Below are positions 16,777-26,155 of a stretch of DNA of 64,000 nt, in pieces. Source of the DNA: an uncultured Bacteroides sp. (GTDB taxonomy: Bacteria > Bacteroidota > Bacteroidia > Bacteroidales > Bacteroidaceae); contig NZ_OY781099.1 in NCBI RefSeq assembly GCF_963676325.1, positions 248,001-312,000 of the forward strand, in the 5' to 3' direction. The translations under genes were made by a program, and so were the position numbers. Under the pieces are notes generated by a model. It was given only the letters and a program-made list of their open reading frames with translations, did no database searches and was not told where the DNA came from. How positions within the stretch are numbered: the stretch's first letter is position 1; each line of letters opens with the position of its first letter.

Positions 16777-17775
16777 TTAGATTTTAGGTAAAGGAATCAA
16801 TTTGGATATTTCACGCCTGATTGCTTTAATTGAACGAAATATGCGTTGTGATATTCTCTTTTTTAATGGAATTTCTTTTGTTTTTTCCATCTCCTTCACT
16901 TGCTCAATGGTAAGTGCAGGATTGGCTTTTAAGATAAAGTTCTCTGCTTCGAGCTCTTTCTCTGTATTCCCAATGGAATGATAATATTGTACGAGCCGGA
17001 TGCATCCGTTTGTGCAAGTCTCTGTCAGCTTATTGCAGATGCTTTTATTCTTTTCTTTGTAATGATCTATCAGCAATTGTCTGTTTATAACAGAAATAAG
17101 TATCTGCTTTTCCGATGTAGCCATGCTCCAGATGCTTTCTTTGTGCTGGCGATAGACGGCCATAACCTTATTCATAAAATAAACATCCCCATGTTCTGCA
17201 TTCAGCACGTGGATGGCAAAGTCGTATGAGGTCACTTTGCTGAACCAGGAAGGTAATTCACCAAACAATCCCAGACGAAACATCACCGTTACGTTGGTAA
17301 TGGGATTGCTGTTGATGATATCGAATACAGTATTTACTTTCTTCTGATAGCCACCGTTGCCAATGCTTTTACTTCCGTCTTCCTGATAATAATTCAGGGC
17401 GCGGTGAAAGCAGGCTGAGTATTCTTTATGCTGATCCAGAAAATCAGCTTGTATTTGTAGTTTGTGCTTGCTAATCCAAAAATCATCTCCTTCGCAGATA
17501 GCCATATATTCACCCGAGCATTGATTATAGGTGCGAATAAAGTTTTCCTGAAGCCCAAGATTTTCCTCATTGATAGTAAGCTTGATGAGATCAGGATACT
17601 TTTCCTTATATTCCCGGCAGATACGTGCGGTATCGTCTGTGCTGCGATCTTCTCCGATGACCAGTTCGAAAGGAAAATCCGCCTGTTGCTTTACCACACT
17701 TTCTATGGCATCGGCAATGTATTTCTCGTGATTGTAGGTAAGCATCAGTACGCTTACTTTAACTCTTGGCTTCAT
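16777..17775 (-). CDS. Family 2 glycosyltransferase
   Basis: A 332-residue GT-A enzyme with VSVLMLTYNHEKYIADAI at the start, GEDRSTDDT near 40 and CEGDDFW (metal-binding DD) near 95. The C-terminal part is basic and amphipathic (KKRISQRIFRSIKAIRREI) and may attach it to the membrane. It lies 8 nt after the flippase gene, so it is likely to act early in repeat-unit assembly, which is inference from order only. Confidence 0.9.
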   Translation of the reverse strand: MKPRVKVSVLMLTYNHEKYIADAIESVVKQQADFPFELVIGEDRSTDDTARICREYKEKYPDLIKLTINEENLGLQENFIRTYNQCSGEYMAICEGDDFWISKHKLQIQADFLDQHKEYSACFHRALNYYQEDGSKSIGNGGYQKKVNTVFDIINSNPITNVTVMFRLGLFGELPSWFSKVTSYDFAIHVLNAEHGDVYFMNKVMAVYRQHKESIWSMATSEKQILISVINRQLLIDHYKEKNKSICNKLTETCTNGCIRLVQYYHSIGNTEKELEAENFILKANPALTIEQVKEMEKTKEIPLKKRISQRIFRSIKAIRREISKLIPLPKI

Positions 17776-17783
17776 TCTTCTGT

Positions 17784-19235
17784 CTACTTGTTTTGTGTTG
17801 TTTTCTTCTTGAAAATCATCGTTATTATTTCATCAAAGATTGCTGAACCCAGCCATTTGTTGAGGCCGATATATGCAGCTCCGAAAAGCAGAACCTGCGC
17901 AATTAGCAGCAATACCAGATTTGAAATCACTAAACTCAGAGGATAGAGGCATGCAAAAAGGAACAAAGATATCAAGAGGTAAGGCATAATATCTTTTATC
18001 TGATACCATCCCGGATAGTCGCCATGTTTGTGAACCATAACTACATTAGAAAGGTAGATTATCAAACGGGCAACAACCTGTCCGGCTACCATAACCCATA
18101 CGCTTTGATGAAGGGTGCATACTAAAGCTATAGCCGTAACTATGAGTTTAAAGACTTCCAGCTTCAGAAGAATATCCGAGCGTCCGCTTACTTTAAGGAA
18201 GTTACTGTTGATTGCTGTTAGTATGGTGAATATTCCTCCTGCACATAATAGTTGAAAGAAAGGGATTGCATTGGCCCACTTGTCTGTTAGCGCGATTCGT
18301 ATAAACGGGTTACCTACCAGTACCATTCCAATCATTGCCGGAAAGGTAAGGAAAGAGGTAAACCGGATGGTTTTGCGGTAAGCGCGCTGCAGGCGTTCTT
18401 TGTCATCCTGTATAGATGAAAAGATAGGGAAAGTAGCACTTTGAATACTTCCATAAATAGTGCTGACCCCCATATCGGACATCTTACCTCCCTGACTATA
18501 GTATCCCAATTGTTGCAACGGGAATATCTTACCGATGAAAACGGAGTAGATGTTGAGGAAACCTGTATTAATGATACTGGATAGCATGAGGTTGGAAGCG
18601 AAAGCAAACAGTTCTTTAATGGACTGGAAACTGAATTCCCGTACCGGGCGCCAGTTACTCACTACCCAAAGAAGCATGGAGCGAACAATTGCCAGTGAAA
18701 CCGGTTGTACTACCAGTGTCCACACGCCATAGCCGGCATATGCCATGTACAAGGAGAGTAAACTTGAAGCCAGCAAAGAGATAAAGTTTACTTTGGTTAG
18801 CTTCTTGAAATTAATCTGCTTGGTCAGTATAGTGGTCTGAATCAGACTTAACGAATTTACCGGAATGGCAAGGAATACTATCCGGGCAATCAGTGTAAGC
18901 GACGGCTGGTTATAGAAGTCGGCAATGAATGGTGCACAGAAAAACAGGATGAAATACACCAGTATGCTGGCTGCCAGATTAAAATAGAACACGGAACTGT
19001 AATCTTTTTCCGTGGCATTGTTTTTACGAATGAGAGCAGCTGAAAAGCCGCTCTCAATTACAATATTTGCTAAAGCTGTGAAGATGGCAAGCATGCCGAC
19101 CAAGGCGTAATCTTCAGTAGAAAGAATACGAGCCACCATTATTCCCACCAGGAAGAGAATGATTTGTTGTCCTACTTTATCCAGCACATTCCAAATCAGT
19201 GCCCAAATGGTTTTCTCTTTCAGTGTTTTTGCCAT
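17784..19235 (-). CDS. Polysaccharide flippase of the MOP superfamily (Wzx-like)
   Basis: A 483-residue integral membrane protein with about 12-14 hydrophobic helices and the start AKTLKEKTIWALIWNVLDKVGQQI, typical of lipopolysaccharide/lipid-linked oligosaccharide exporters (polysaccharide_synt family). It would flip the undecaprenyl-linked repeat unit across the inner membrane. It begins only 16 nt after metG, so the cluster is probably transcribed from the metG promoter. No Wzy polymerase or Wzz gene is in the window. Confidence 0.9.
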   Translation of the reverse strand: MAKTLKEKTIWALIWNVLDKVGQQIILFLVGIMVARILSTEDYALVGMLAIFTALANIVIESGFSAALIRKNNATEKDYSSVFYFNLAASILVYFILFFCAPFIADFYNQPSLTLIARIVFLAIPVNSLSLIQTTILTKQINFKKLTKVNFISLLASSLLSLYMAYAGYGVWTLVVQPVSLAIVRSMLLWVVSNWRPVREFSFQSIKELFAFASNLMLSSIINTGFLNIYSVFIGKIFPLQQLGYYSQGGKMSDMGVSTIYGSIQSATFPIFSSIQDDKERLQRAYRKTIRFTSFLTFPAMIGMVLVGNPFIRIALTDKWANAIPFFQLLCAGGIFTILTAINSNFLKVSGRSDILLKLEVFKLIVTAIALVCTLHQSVWVMVAGQVVARLIIYLSNVVMVHKHGDYPGWYQIKDIMPYLLISLFLFACLYPLSLVISNLVLLLIAQVLLFGAAYIGLNKWLGSAIFDEIITMIFKKKTTQNK

Positions 19236-19251
19236 TCTTCTTTTATCTTGC

Positions 19252-21291
19252 TTATTTTACTTCACTACCCGGTTTTACTTCTTTGCCCGGCATAATTACA
19301 GCCAGACTTCCGTCATTGTTTTCGGCAGAAAGAATCATTCCTTCAGAAACAATGCCTTTCAGCTTGCGTGGAGCAAGGTTGGCAATGAAGCATACTTGCT
19401 TGCCTACCAAATCTTCGGGCGCATAATGTTTTGCGATGCCCGATACAATGGTGCGGCATTCCAGTCCGTCGTCAATCTTGAACTGAAGAAGTTTATCGGC
19501 TTTAGGAACCTTTTGGCATTCCAATACTGTTCCAACACGGATATCCAGCTTAGTGAAATCATCAAACTCGATGTTCTCACGGATAGGATTTGCTTTATAG
19601 TTTGCTTCTTCGTTAGCTTTCTTTGTATCTAACAGCTTTTGAACCTGTGCTTCAATCACGCTGTCTTCAATTTTTTCGAAAAGAAGTTCGGCTTTGTTTA
19701 GCTTGTGACCAGCTTCTAAAAGGTCAGTGTGACCAAGTTCTGCCCAGTCAAAAGTAGGCATGTTAAGCATATCTCTCAGTTTCTCTGAGGTAAATGGCAG
19801 GAATGGTTCGAAAGCGATGGCAAGATTCGCTGCAAGCTGCAAGCTGATGTTCAGAATGGTTGCCACACGGGTAAGGTCTGTCTTGGCAACTTTCCAAGGT
19901 TCAGTATCAGCCAGATACTTGTTACCGATACGGGCAAGGTTCATAGCTTCTTTCTGAGCTTCACGGAATTTGAATGTATCCAGATAGTGTTCTACATCCT
20001 TTTTCACGTTCTCGAAATCGGCAAGAGTCTGCTTGTCATATTCATCCAGTTCGCCTGCAGCAGGAACCTGAGCGCCGAAATATTTCTCGGTCAGCACCAA
20101 AGCACGGTTCACGAAGTTACCGAACACTGCTACCAGTTCGTTGTTATTGCGAGCCTGAAAATCTTTCCAGGTAAAGTCATTATCTTTAGTCTCAGGAGCA
20201 TTCGCTGTCAATACATAACGAAGCACATCCTGCTTTCCAGGGAAATCTTCCAGGTATTCGTGTAACCATACAGCCCAGTTGCGAGAAGTTGAAATTTTAT
20301 CTCCTTCAAGATTCAGGAACTCATTGGCAGGAACATTTTCCGGAAGGATATAACTGCCTTCTGCCTTCAACATTGCAGGGAATACAATGCAATGGAACAC
20401 GATATTATCTTTTCCGATGAAATGAAGTAGGCGGGTATCCGAATCTTTCCACCATTTTTCCCATGAATCAGGCAGCAATTCTTTGGTATTTGAAATGTAT
20501 CCGATAGGAGCGTCAAACCAAACATAAAGAACTTTTCCTTCTGCACCTTCAACCGGAACAGGAATACCCCAGTCGAGATCGCGGCTCACGGCACGTGGTT
20601 GGAGTCCCATATCCAGCCATGACTTGCATTGTCCGTATACATTCGGCTTCCATTCCTTGTGACCTTCCAGAATCCATTCACGCAACCATGCTTCGTGCTT
20701 GTCGAGTGGCAGGTACCAGTGCTTTGTTTCGCGCATCACCGGCTGACTTCCGCTGATAGCCGATTTAGGATCAATCAAATCTGTGGCATTAAGCGAGGTT
20801 CCGCAAGCTTCGCATTGGTCACCATAAGCATTTTCATTGCCACAATGAGGGCATTTTCCGGTAATATATCTGTCGGCAAGGAATTGTTTTGCCTCTTCAT
20901 CGTAATATTGTTCAGAAGTCTTTTCGATGAACTCCCCTTTGTCATACAACTTTTTGAAGAAATCAGAAGCCACTTCGTGGTGAGTCTTTGAAGAAGTACG
21001 TGAGTAAACATCAAACGAGATGCCGAATTCTTCGAAAGATTTCTTGATAATGCCGTGATATTTATCAACAACGTCCTGTGGAGTAACGCCTTCCTTTTTT
21101 GCACGGATAGTGATGGGCACACCATGTTCGTCTGAACCGCCAATGAAGAGCACATCTTCTTTTTTAAGGCGAAGGTAACGTACATAAATGTCCGCCGGAA
21201 CGTATACTCCGGCAAGGTGTCCGATGTGAACCGGTCCGTTTGCGTAAGGCAATGCCGAGGTCACTGTGGTTCTTTTATATTTCTTTTCCAT
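19252..21291 (-). CDS. metG: Methionine--tRNA ligase
   Basis: Class I aminoacyl-tRNA synthetase (679 aa from the chosen start). HIGH is in NGPVHIGHLAG, the zinc knuckle is CPHCGNENAYGDQCEACG, the KMSKS-like loop reads DKISTS, and the C-terminal EMAP/tRNA-binding domain starts FTKLDIRVGTV. The start is MEKKYKRTTVTS at 21291: the longer frame to 21423 includes the promoter element at 21370-21377 and gives a length beyond the family. It heads the polysaccharide polycistron with only a 16-nt gap to the flippase. Confidence 0.97.
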   Translation of the reverse strand: MEKKYKRTTVTSALPYANGPVHIGHLAGVYVPADIYVRYLRLKKEDVLFIGGSDEHGVPITIRAKKEGVTPQDVVDKYHGIIKKSFEEFGISFDVYSRTSSKTHHEVASDFFKKLYDKGEFIEKTSEQYYDEEAKQFLADRYITGKCPHCGNENAYGDQCEACGTSLNATDLIDPKSAISGSQPVMRETKHWYLPLDKHEAWLREWILEGHKEWKPNVYGQCKSWLDMGLQPRAVSRDLDWGIPVPVEGAEGKVLYVWFDAPIGYISNTKELLPDSWEKWWKDSDTRLLHFIGKDNIVFHCIVFPAMLKAEGSYILPENVPANEFLNLEGDKISTSRNWAVWLHEYLEDFPGKQDVLRYVLTANAPETKDNDFTWKDFQARNNNELVAVFGNFVNRALVLTEKYFGAQVPAAGELDEYDKQTLADFENVKKDVEHYLDTFKFREAQKEAMNLARIGNKYLADTEPWKVAKTDLTRVATILNISLQLAANLAIAFEPFLPFTSEKLRDMLNMPTFDWAELGHTDLLEAGHKLNKAELLFEKIEDSVIEAQVQKLLDTKKANEEANYKANPIRENIEFDDFTKLDIRVGTVLECQKVPKADKLLQFKIDDGLECRTIVSGIAKHYAPEDLVGKQVCFIANLAPRKLKGIVSEGMILSAENNDGSLAVIMPGKEVKPGSEVK

Positions 21292-21369
21292 GTATGATGA
21301 ATTTTTATATTTCAGTTTCGGGTGCAATGCTTTGGTTTTATCGCACAAAACCTCAGTAATTGCAACGTG

Positions 21370-21377
21370 CAAAGATA
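21370..21377 (-). promoter_or_regulatory. -7 element of metG and the downstream cluster
   Basis: Minus strand TATCTTTG exactly fits TAnnTTTG, about 78 nt before the metG start. The leader has no recognised riboswitch. Confidence 0.6.
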
Positions 21378-21498
21378 AAGTTTTTTGGGGGAATAATGGA
21401 ATATTAAGATGGAAAAGCTTCAATATTATTAAAGAGAAACTTGAATATTAGTAAAGAAAACCTGGGATATTAACTGTTTTATTTAAGCATACTAACAG

Positions 21499-21580
21499 TA
21501 GCCTCATGAGGCTATGGCTTTAGGGTCGTGACTCTGATTGTTTGACCTCATGAGTCTAGCGGATTGTGGTCACGACCCTA
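21499..21580. repeat. Palindromic word array H (CCTCATGAG / TAGGGTCGTGAC)
   Basis: TAGCCTCATGAGGCTA at 21499-21514 is a perfect 16-nt palindrome whose core CCTCATGAG recurs at 21546-21554. Interleaved with it, TAGGGTCGTGAC at 21521-21532 is perfectly inverted at 21569-21580. Two words are thus woven together in 82 bp, in the gap between divergent metG and the acyl-CoA ligase. Confidence 0.88.
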
Positions 21581-21709
21581 ATTGTAATTTCCCAAGGGGT
21601 TTTGGTTAATGTTTCGGCATTAATCGTCTAGTTTAACCCTATAAATAATAAAAAGTTGGCAGTCTTATGAAAAAGAACTGGCCGGAAGTGGATTATTTCA
21701 CAAATTTGT

Positions 21710-21717
21710 TACCTTTG
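21710..21717 (+). promoter_or_regulatory. -7 element of the ADP-forming acyl-CoA ligase gene
   Basis: TACCTTTG fits TAnnTTTG and lies 32 nt before the ATG at 21750. The -33 region is poor. Confidence 0.55.
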
Positions 21718-21749
21718 TTTTTAATAAATAAACGAAAAATATACGCTCA

Positions 21750-23810
21750 ATGATAACTAAAGAATTACTACACCCGCAGAGTATTGTAGTGGTGGGTGCA
21801 TCAAATAATATACATAAACCGGGTGGAGCAATCCTTAAAAATCTGATAGCCGGCGGGTATCAAGGCGAGTTGCGGGCAGTAAATCCAAAGGAAACGGAAG
21901 TGCAGGGAGTAACGTCCTATGCTGATGTAACTCTTCTTCCTGATACAGACCTTGCCATTCTGGCTATCCCTGCAGCAATGTGCCCGGGAACTGTAGAGAT
22001 TCTTGCACGCGACAAGCGGGTGCGCGCTTTCATTATCTTGTCTGCAGGCTTTGGTGAGGAAACTCACGAAGGTGCTTTGCTGGAAGATGCCATTCTTGAA
22101 ACAGTCAATAAGTATGGTGCGTCATTGATTGGGCCTAACTGTATCGGCTTAATGAATACCTGGCACCACAGTGTGTTTACAAAACCTATTCCTCTGCTTA
22201 ATCCTAAAGGAGTAGATTTGATATCCAGTTCCGGAGCCACAGCGGTTTTTATTCTGGAGAGCGCAGTAGCAAAAGGATTGCAGTTTAACTCGGTATGGTC
22301 GGTGGGTAATGCCAAGCAAATTGGGGTAGAAGATGTGTTGCAATACATGGACAATACATTTAATCCCGAGACAGATTCTAAGATAAAGCTTGTTTATATA
22401 GAAAGTATCAAGGATCCTGACCGGTTACTCTTTCATGCTTCCTCACTTATCCGCAAAGGTTGCAGGATTGCCGCCATTAAATCGGGAAGTTCGGAGAGTG
22501 GCAGCAGGGCTGCTTCCTCACATACCGGAGCCATTGCCAGTCCGGATTCTGCTGTTGAGGCTCTGTTTCGTAAAGCTGGTATTGTTCGCTGCTATTCCCG
22601 CGAAGAGCTGACCACTGTAGGCTGTATCTTTACGCTTCCTCAGCTGAAAGGGAAAAACTTTGCCATCGTAACTCATGCCGGAGGACCGGGAGTGATGCTG
22701 ACCGATGCTTTATCAAAGGGAGGATTAAACGTTCCCAAGCTGGAAGGTGAACTGGCCGATGAGCTGAAAAGCAAATTGTTTCCCGGTGCTGCCGTGGGGA
22801 ATCCTATAGATATACTGGCAACAGGTACGCCCGAACACCTGGGCATTGCCATTGATTACTGTGAAGAAAAATTTGATGATATAGATGCTATCCTGGTAAT
22901 CTTCGGAACTCCAGGTTTAGTGACCTTGTTTGATGCTTATGATGTGCTTCATCAGAAGATGCAGACTTGTACAAAACCGGTCTTTCCGGTACTGCCTTCG
23001 TTACACACTGCCGGAAAGGAAGTGGATGTATTCCTGAAAAAAGGACACGTGAACTTTTCCGATGAGGTAACGCTGGGCACGGCTTTAACACGTATCATGA
23101 ATGTTCCTCAGCCTGCGGTGAAAGAGATAGAACTTTTCGGGGTGGACATTCCGCATATCCGAAGGATTATTGATTCCATTCCCGGTAACGGATATATAGA
23201 ACCCAGTCAGGTGCAGGAACTATTGCGCTCTGCAGGCATTCCTGTAGTAGAGGAATTTGTCTCTGATGATAAAGAAGCAGTACTTGCCTTTGCTCATAAA
23301 TGTGGTTTCCCTGTGGTTGCCAAAGTGGTGGGACCTGTACACAAATCAGATATTGGCGGTGTGGCATTGAATATAAAGTCGGCGCAACACCTGGCGCTGG
23401 AGTTTGAACGGATGATGAAGCTCCCGGATGTAACAGCCATAATGGTTCAGCCCATGTTGAAAGGCACGGAACTCTTTATTGGTGCCAAGTACGAAGAGAA
23501 GTTTGGTCATGTGGTTCTTTGCGGACTTGGAGGTATTTTTGTGGAAGTGCTGAAAGATGTTTCTTCTGGTCTGGCTCCTTTGTCTTATGAAGAAGCTTAT
23601 TCCATGATTCATTCCTTGAAGGCTTACAAAATTATTCAGGGAACTCGTGGTCAGAAAGGAGTAAATGAAGCCAAATTTGCCGAAATAATTGTTCGTTTAT
23701 CTACGTTACTTCGTTTTGCAACTGAGATAAAGGAGATGGATATTAACCCGCTATTGGCCACAGATAAAGATGTGATTGCAGTGGATGCCCGTATTCGGAT
23801 AGAGAAATAG
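21750..23810 (+). CDS. Acetate--CoA ligase (ADP-forming), alpha-beta fusion
   Basis: A 686-residue NDP-forming acyl-CoA synthetase with both subunits fused: an N-terminal CoA-binding Rossmann domain (VVVGASNNIHKPGGAI, about 10-25), a succinyl-CoA-ligase-like domain with the phosphohistidine site SSHTGAIAS near residue 255, and a C-terminal ATP-grasp domain (about 470-686; VVAKVVGPVHKSDIGGV). It interconverts acetyl-CoA or another acyl-CoA plus ADP and phosphate with the acid and ATP, giving substrate-level ATP in fermentation. A bidirectional terminator follows at 23950-23983. Confidence 0.93.
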   Translation: MITKELLHPQSIVVVGASNNIHKPGGAILKNLIAGGYQGELRAVNPKETEVQGVTSYADVTLLPDTDLAILAIPAAMCPGTVEILARDKRVRAFIILSAGFGEETHEGALLEDAILETVNKYGASLIGPNCIGLMNTWHHSVFTKPIPLLNPKGVDLISSSGATAVFILESAVAKGLQFNSVWSVGNAKQIGVEDVLQYMDNTFNPETDSKIKLVYIESIKDPDRLLFHASSLIRKGCRIAAIKSGSSESGSRAASSHTGAIASPDSAVEALFRKAGIVRCYSREELTTVGCIFTLPQLKGKNFAIVTHAGGPGVMLTDALSKGGLNVPKLEGELADELKSKLFPGAAVGNPIDILATGTPEHLGIAIDYCEEKFDDIDAILVIFGTPGLVTLFDAYDVLHQKMQTCTKPVFPVLPSLHTAGKEVDVFLKKGHVNFSDEVTLGTALTRIMNVPQPAVKEIELFGVDIPHIRRIIDSIPGNGYIEPSQVQELLRSAGIPVVEEFVSDDKEAVLAFAHKCGFPVVAKVVGPVHKSDIGGVALNIKSAQHLALEFERMMKLPDVTAIMVQPMLKGTELFIGAKYEEKFGHVVLCGLGGIFVEVLKDVSSGLAPLSYEEAYSMIHSLKAYKIIQGTRGQKGVNEAKFAEIIVRLSTLLRFATEIKEMDINPLLATDKDVIAVDARIRIEK

Positions 23811-23949
23811 TTAATTTTTTAAAATGAGAAGGATAATGATGCAGTATTTTTGTGATGATTGCATTTATATTAGCGACATATGTTATGTACGATGTTTGTG
23901 ATAGAATGGTATTCTGTGATAAATAATTGGTTAGGTTAGGGTCGTATGC

Positions 23950-23986
23950 AAAAACCTGAAGGAAAGAGATTCTTCAGGTTTTTATT
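23950..23986. terminator. Bidirectional Rho-independent terminator
   Basis: Perfect 12-bp stem (AAAAACCTGAAG at 23950-23961 with 23972-23983) with A-run and T-run on the two sides. It separates the convergent acyl-CoA ligase gene and the secreted protein gene. Confidence 0.88.
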
Positions 23987-24542
23987 ATTTTATTGCTTTC
24001 TTTGGAGTATAGATGTAGTCTTCAATCTCAATATTCTCAGTCTTATTGGATATTATTCTTAAATCTGGGTCCATATACTGAATCTTTAATGTGGGCAAAA
24101 TCTTCAGGATTTCCTGAGAATAGTCATAATAATCAGACTTGCTTTTCTTTCCTTTCACCAGATTAGTTCCAGATAACAGGCGTATCCCGAATTCAACCGG
24201 ATATGTTTCATTCGGTTTAAGACGCACTTCTTTCATTTCATTGAATGATTCTAAAAAGAGTGAGAGGACTTTTCTTTTGTAATCGAGTCCATTGTATCTG
24301 AACAGAAGCATGAATTTTGAATGTGAGGAATCTAATGTAATAGTAGAATCGGTATTGTTCTCAAACTCTAGCTTGAAGTTTGCCCGAGGTCCTTCACCTT
24401 CGCTCTTTTCATGAACGTTATTCTTTATTTTCGTTATAACACGGGATATAGTTATACATTTAATATTTAAGTTCTGTCCATACGATGCTATGGTAATTAG
24501 CAAGCAGAATAATGTGGAAAATAACAATCTGGCCATATTCAT
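23985..24542 (-). CDS. Secreted protein of unknown function
   Basis: A 185-residue protein with a signal peptide at about 1-22 (ending SYGQ), then an all-beta looking domain with FKLEFENNTDSTITLDSS near 57-74 and NETYPVEFGIRLLSG near 117, resembling an immunoglobulin-like fold of bacterial periplasmic proteins. No catalytic motif seen. It starts 68 nt after the yifB stop and ends inside the bidirectional terminator, so it may be the last gene of the yifB unit or a separate one. Confidence 0.75.
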   Translation of the reverse strand: MNMARLLFSTLFCLLITIASYGQNLNIKCITISRVITKIKNNVHEKSEGEGPRANFKLEFENNTDSTITLDSSHSKFMLLFRYNGLDYKRKVLSLFLESFNEMKEVRLKPNETYPVEFGIRLLSGTNLVKGKKSKSDYYDYSQEILKILPTLKIQYMDPDLRIISNKTENIEIEDYIYTPKKAIK

Positions 24543-24610
24543 TTTCTATTAAATGTTAAATCCTTAAGTTTACTATCAGGCTTTTCTATTCAAGTTTACG
24601 TGTTAAGTTA

Positions 24611-26149
24611 TTATCCTGCCCAGCTTTCCCGGTCGAGGTTACGGTAACTAATAGCTTCTGCCAGATGTGCAGATTGTATCCGTTCACTTCCTTCTAAGTC
24701 GGCGATGGTACGTGAAACTTTCAGTATCCGGTCATAAGCCCGGGCGGAAAGATTCAATCGGTTCATGGCATTCTTTAAAAGCGCAAGTCCGGTGCTGTCT
24801 GGTTCGGCAAAGGTGTGAAGTAACTTAGTCGTCATCTGAGCATTGCTATAAATACCCGGATGAGTAGCGTATCGTTGCTCCTGAATCTGGCGGGCCTTAA
24901 TTACCCTTTCCCGTATTTCTGTGCTCGATTCAGAGACTCTTTTATCAGACATCTTCTCAAATGGCACGGGAACAATCTCAATCTGTATGTCAATTCTATC
25001 CAGAAGCGGACCGGAAATCCGGTTCAAATACTTTTGTACTTGGCCCGAATTACAGACACAAGCTTTAGTAGGATGATTATAATATCCGCACGGACAAGGA
25101 TTCATTGAGGCAATCATCATAAATCCGGCTGGGTAATCAATGCTATATTTGGCACGGGATACTGAAATCATGCGATCTTCCAGCGGTTGACGAAGTACTT
25201 CCAGTACACTTCTGTTAAACTCAGGAAGTTCATCTAAATAAAGCAATCCATTGTGAGCCAGGCTTATCTCCCCAGGCTGTGGGTAAGTTCCACCACCAAC
25301 CATGGCTACTTGAGAAATAGTGTGATGTGGGCTGCGGAAAGGTCGTTTAGCAATCAGGGAAGTTTCTTTTCCTAATTTCCCGGCTACAGAATGAATCTTG
25401 GTAGTTTCCAGACTTTCTCCTAAAGAGAGTGGAGGAAGGATGGATGGAAGACGCTTAGCCATCATGGATTTCCCACTTCCCGGAGCGCCGATCATAATCA
25501 GGTTGTGACCTCCAGCGGCGGCAACTTCAAGAGCTCGCTTTACGTTCTCCTGTCCTTTTACATCAGAAAAATCAAAATCAAAGGATGTTTGCTGAGAGTA
25601 AAACTCATCCCGGGTATTGACAACTATTTGTTCAAGTTCCTTTTCTTCATTGAAGAACTCAATAACTTCTTTAATATTATCTGCTCCGTAGACTTTCAGG
25701 TTATTCACAACCGCAGCTTCCCTGGCATTCTGTCGGGGAACAATCAATCCTTCATAGCCTTCTTCACGGGCTTTTATTGCAATGGGCAATGCTCCTTTTA
25801 TGGTTTGCAGACTACCGTCCAGACTGAGCTCGCCCATAATAATGTATTTACTGAGCTTTTCGGTAGAAACATTCTCTTTGGCAGCCATCATACCTATAGC
25901 CAAGGGCAAATCATAGGCAGATCCTTCCTTACGAATATCCGCCGGAGCCATGTTTATTACTATCTGCGAAGTAGGAAATTTATATCCATTCACCTGTAAA
26001 GCTGAAAGGATGCGTTCGTGACTCTCTTTTACAGCAGAGTCCGGTAAGCCGACAAGATGGAACATACATCCTCTGGTACTGTTTACTTCAATAGTGATAA
26101 CGGTAGCGTCTATCCCTTGAACAGCAGCACCAAATACCTTTACAAGCAT
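24611..26149 (-). CDS. YifB/ComM-family Mg-chelatase-like AAA ATPase
   Basis: A 512-residue protein: an N-terminal Lon-protease-like (ChlI) domain (about 20-140), a central AAA domain with Walker A GAPGSGKSMMAK near 216-228 and a zinc-like cysteine group (CPCGYYNHPTKACVC) near 348-362, and a C-terminal Mg-chelatase domain (about 400-505) with LSARAYDRILKVSRTIADL. ComM of Vibrio is a hexameric helicase driving branch migration in natural transformation; the Bacteroides protein may have a similar role in recombination. It follows the thioredoxin-fold lipoprotein gene by 6 nt and is likely co-transcribed. Confidence 0.93.
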   Translation of the reverse strand: MLVKVFGAAVQGIDATVITIEVNSTRGCMFHLVGLPDSAVKESHERILSALQVNGYKFPTSQIVINMAPADIRKEGSAYDLPLAIGMMAAKENVSTEKLSKYIIMGELSLDGSLQTIKGALPIAIKAREEGYEGLIVPRQNAREAAVVNNLKVYGADNIKEVIEFFNEEKELEQIVVNTRDEFYSQQTSFDFDFSDVKGQENVKRALEVAAAGGHNLIMIGAPGSGKSMMAKRLPSILPPLSLGESLETTKIHSVAGKLGKETSLIAKRPFRSPHHTISQVAMVGGGTYPQPGEISLAHNGLLYLDELPEFNRSVLEVLRQPLEDRMISVSRAKYSIDYPAGFMMIASMNPCPCGYYNHPTKACVCNSGQVQKYLNRISGPLLDRIDIQIEIVPVPFEKMSDKRVSESSTEIRERVIKARQIQEQRYATHPGIYSNAQMTTKLLHTFAEPDSTGLALLKNAMNRLNLSARAYDRILKVSRTIADLEGSERIQSAHLAEAISYRNLDRESWAG

Positions 26150-26155
26150 ATAATA

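Noticed and set aside
21300..21370. SAM or methionine-type riboswitch before metG
   Set aside because: The leader is only about 70 nt and shows none of the conserved helices I could recognise. The same was checked for ahcY (1774-1934) with no result.
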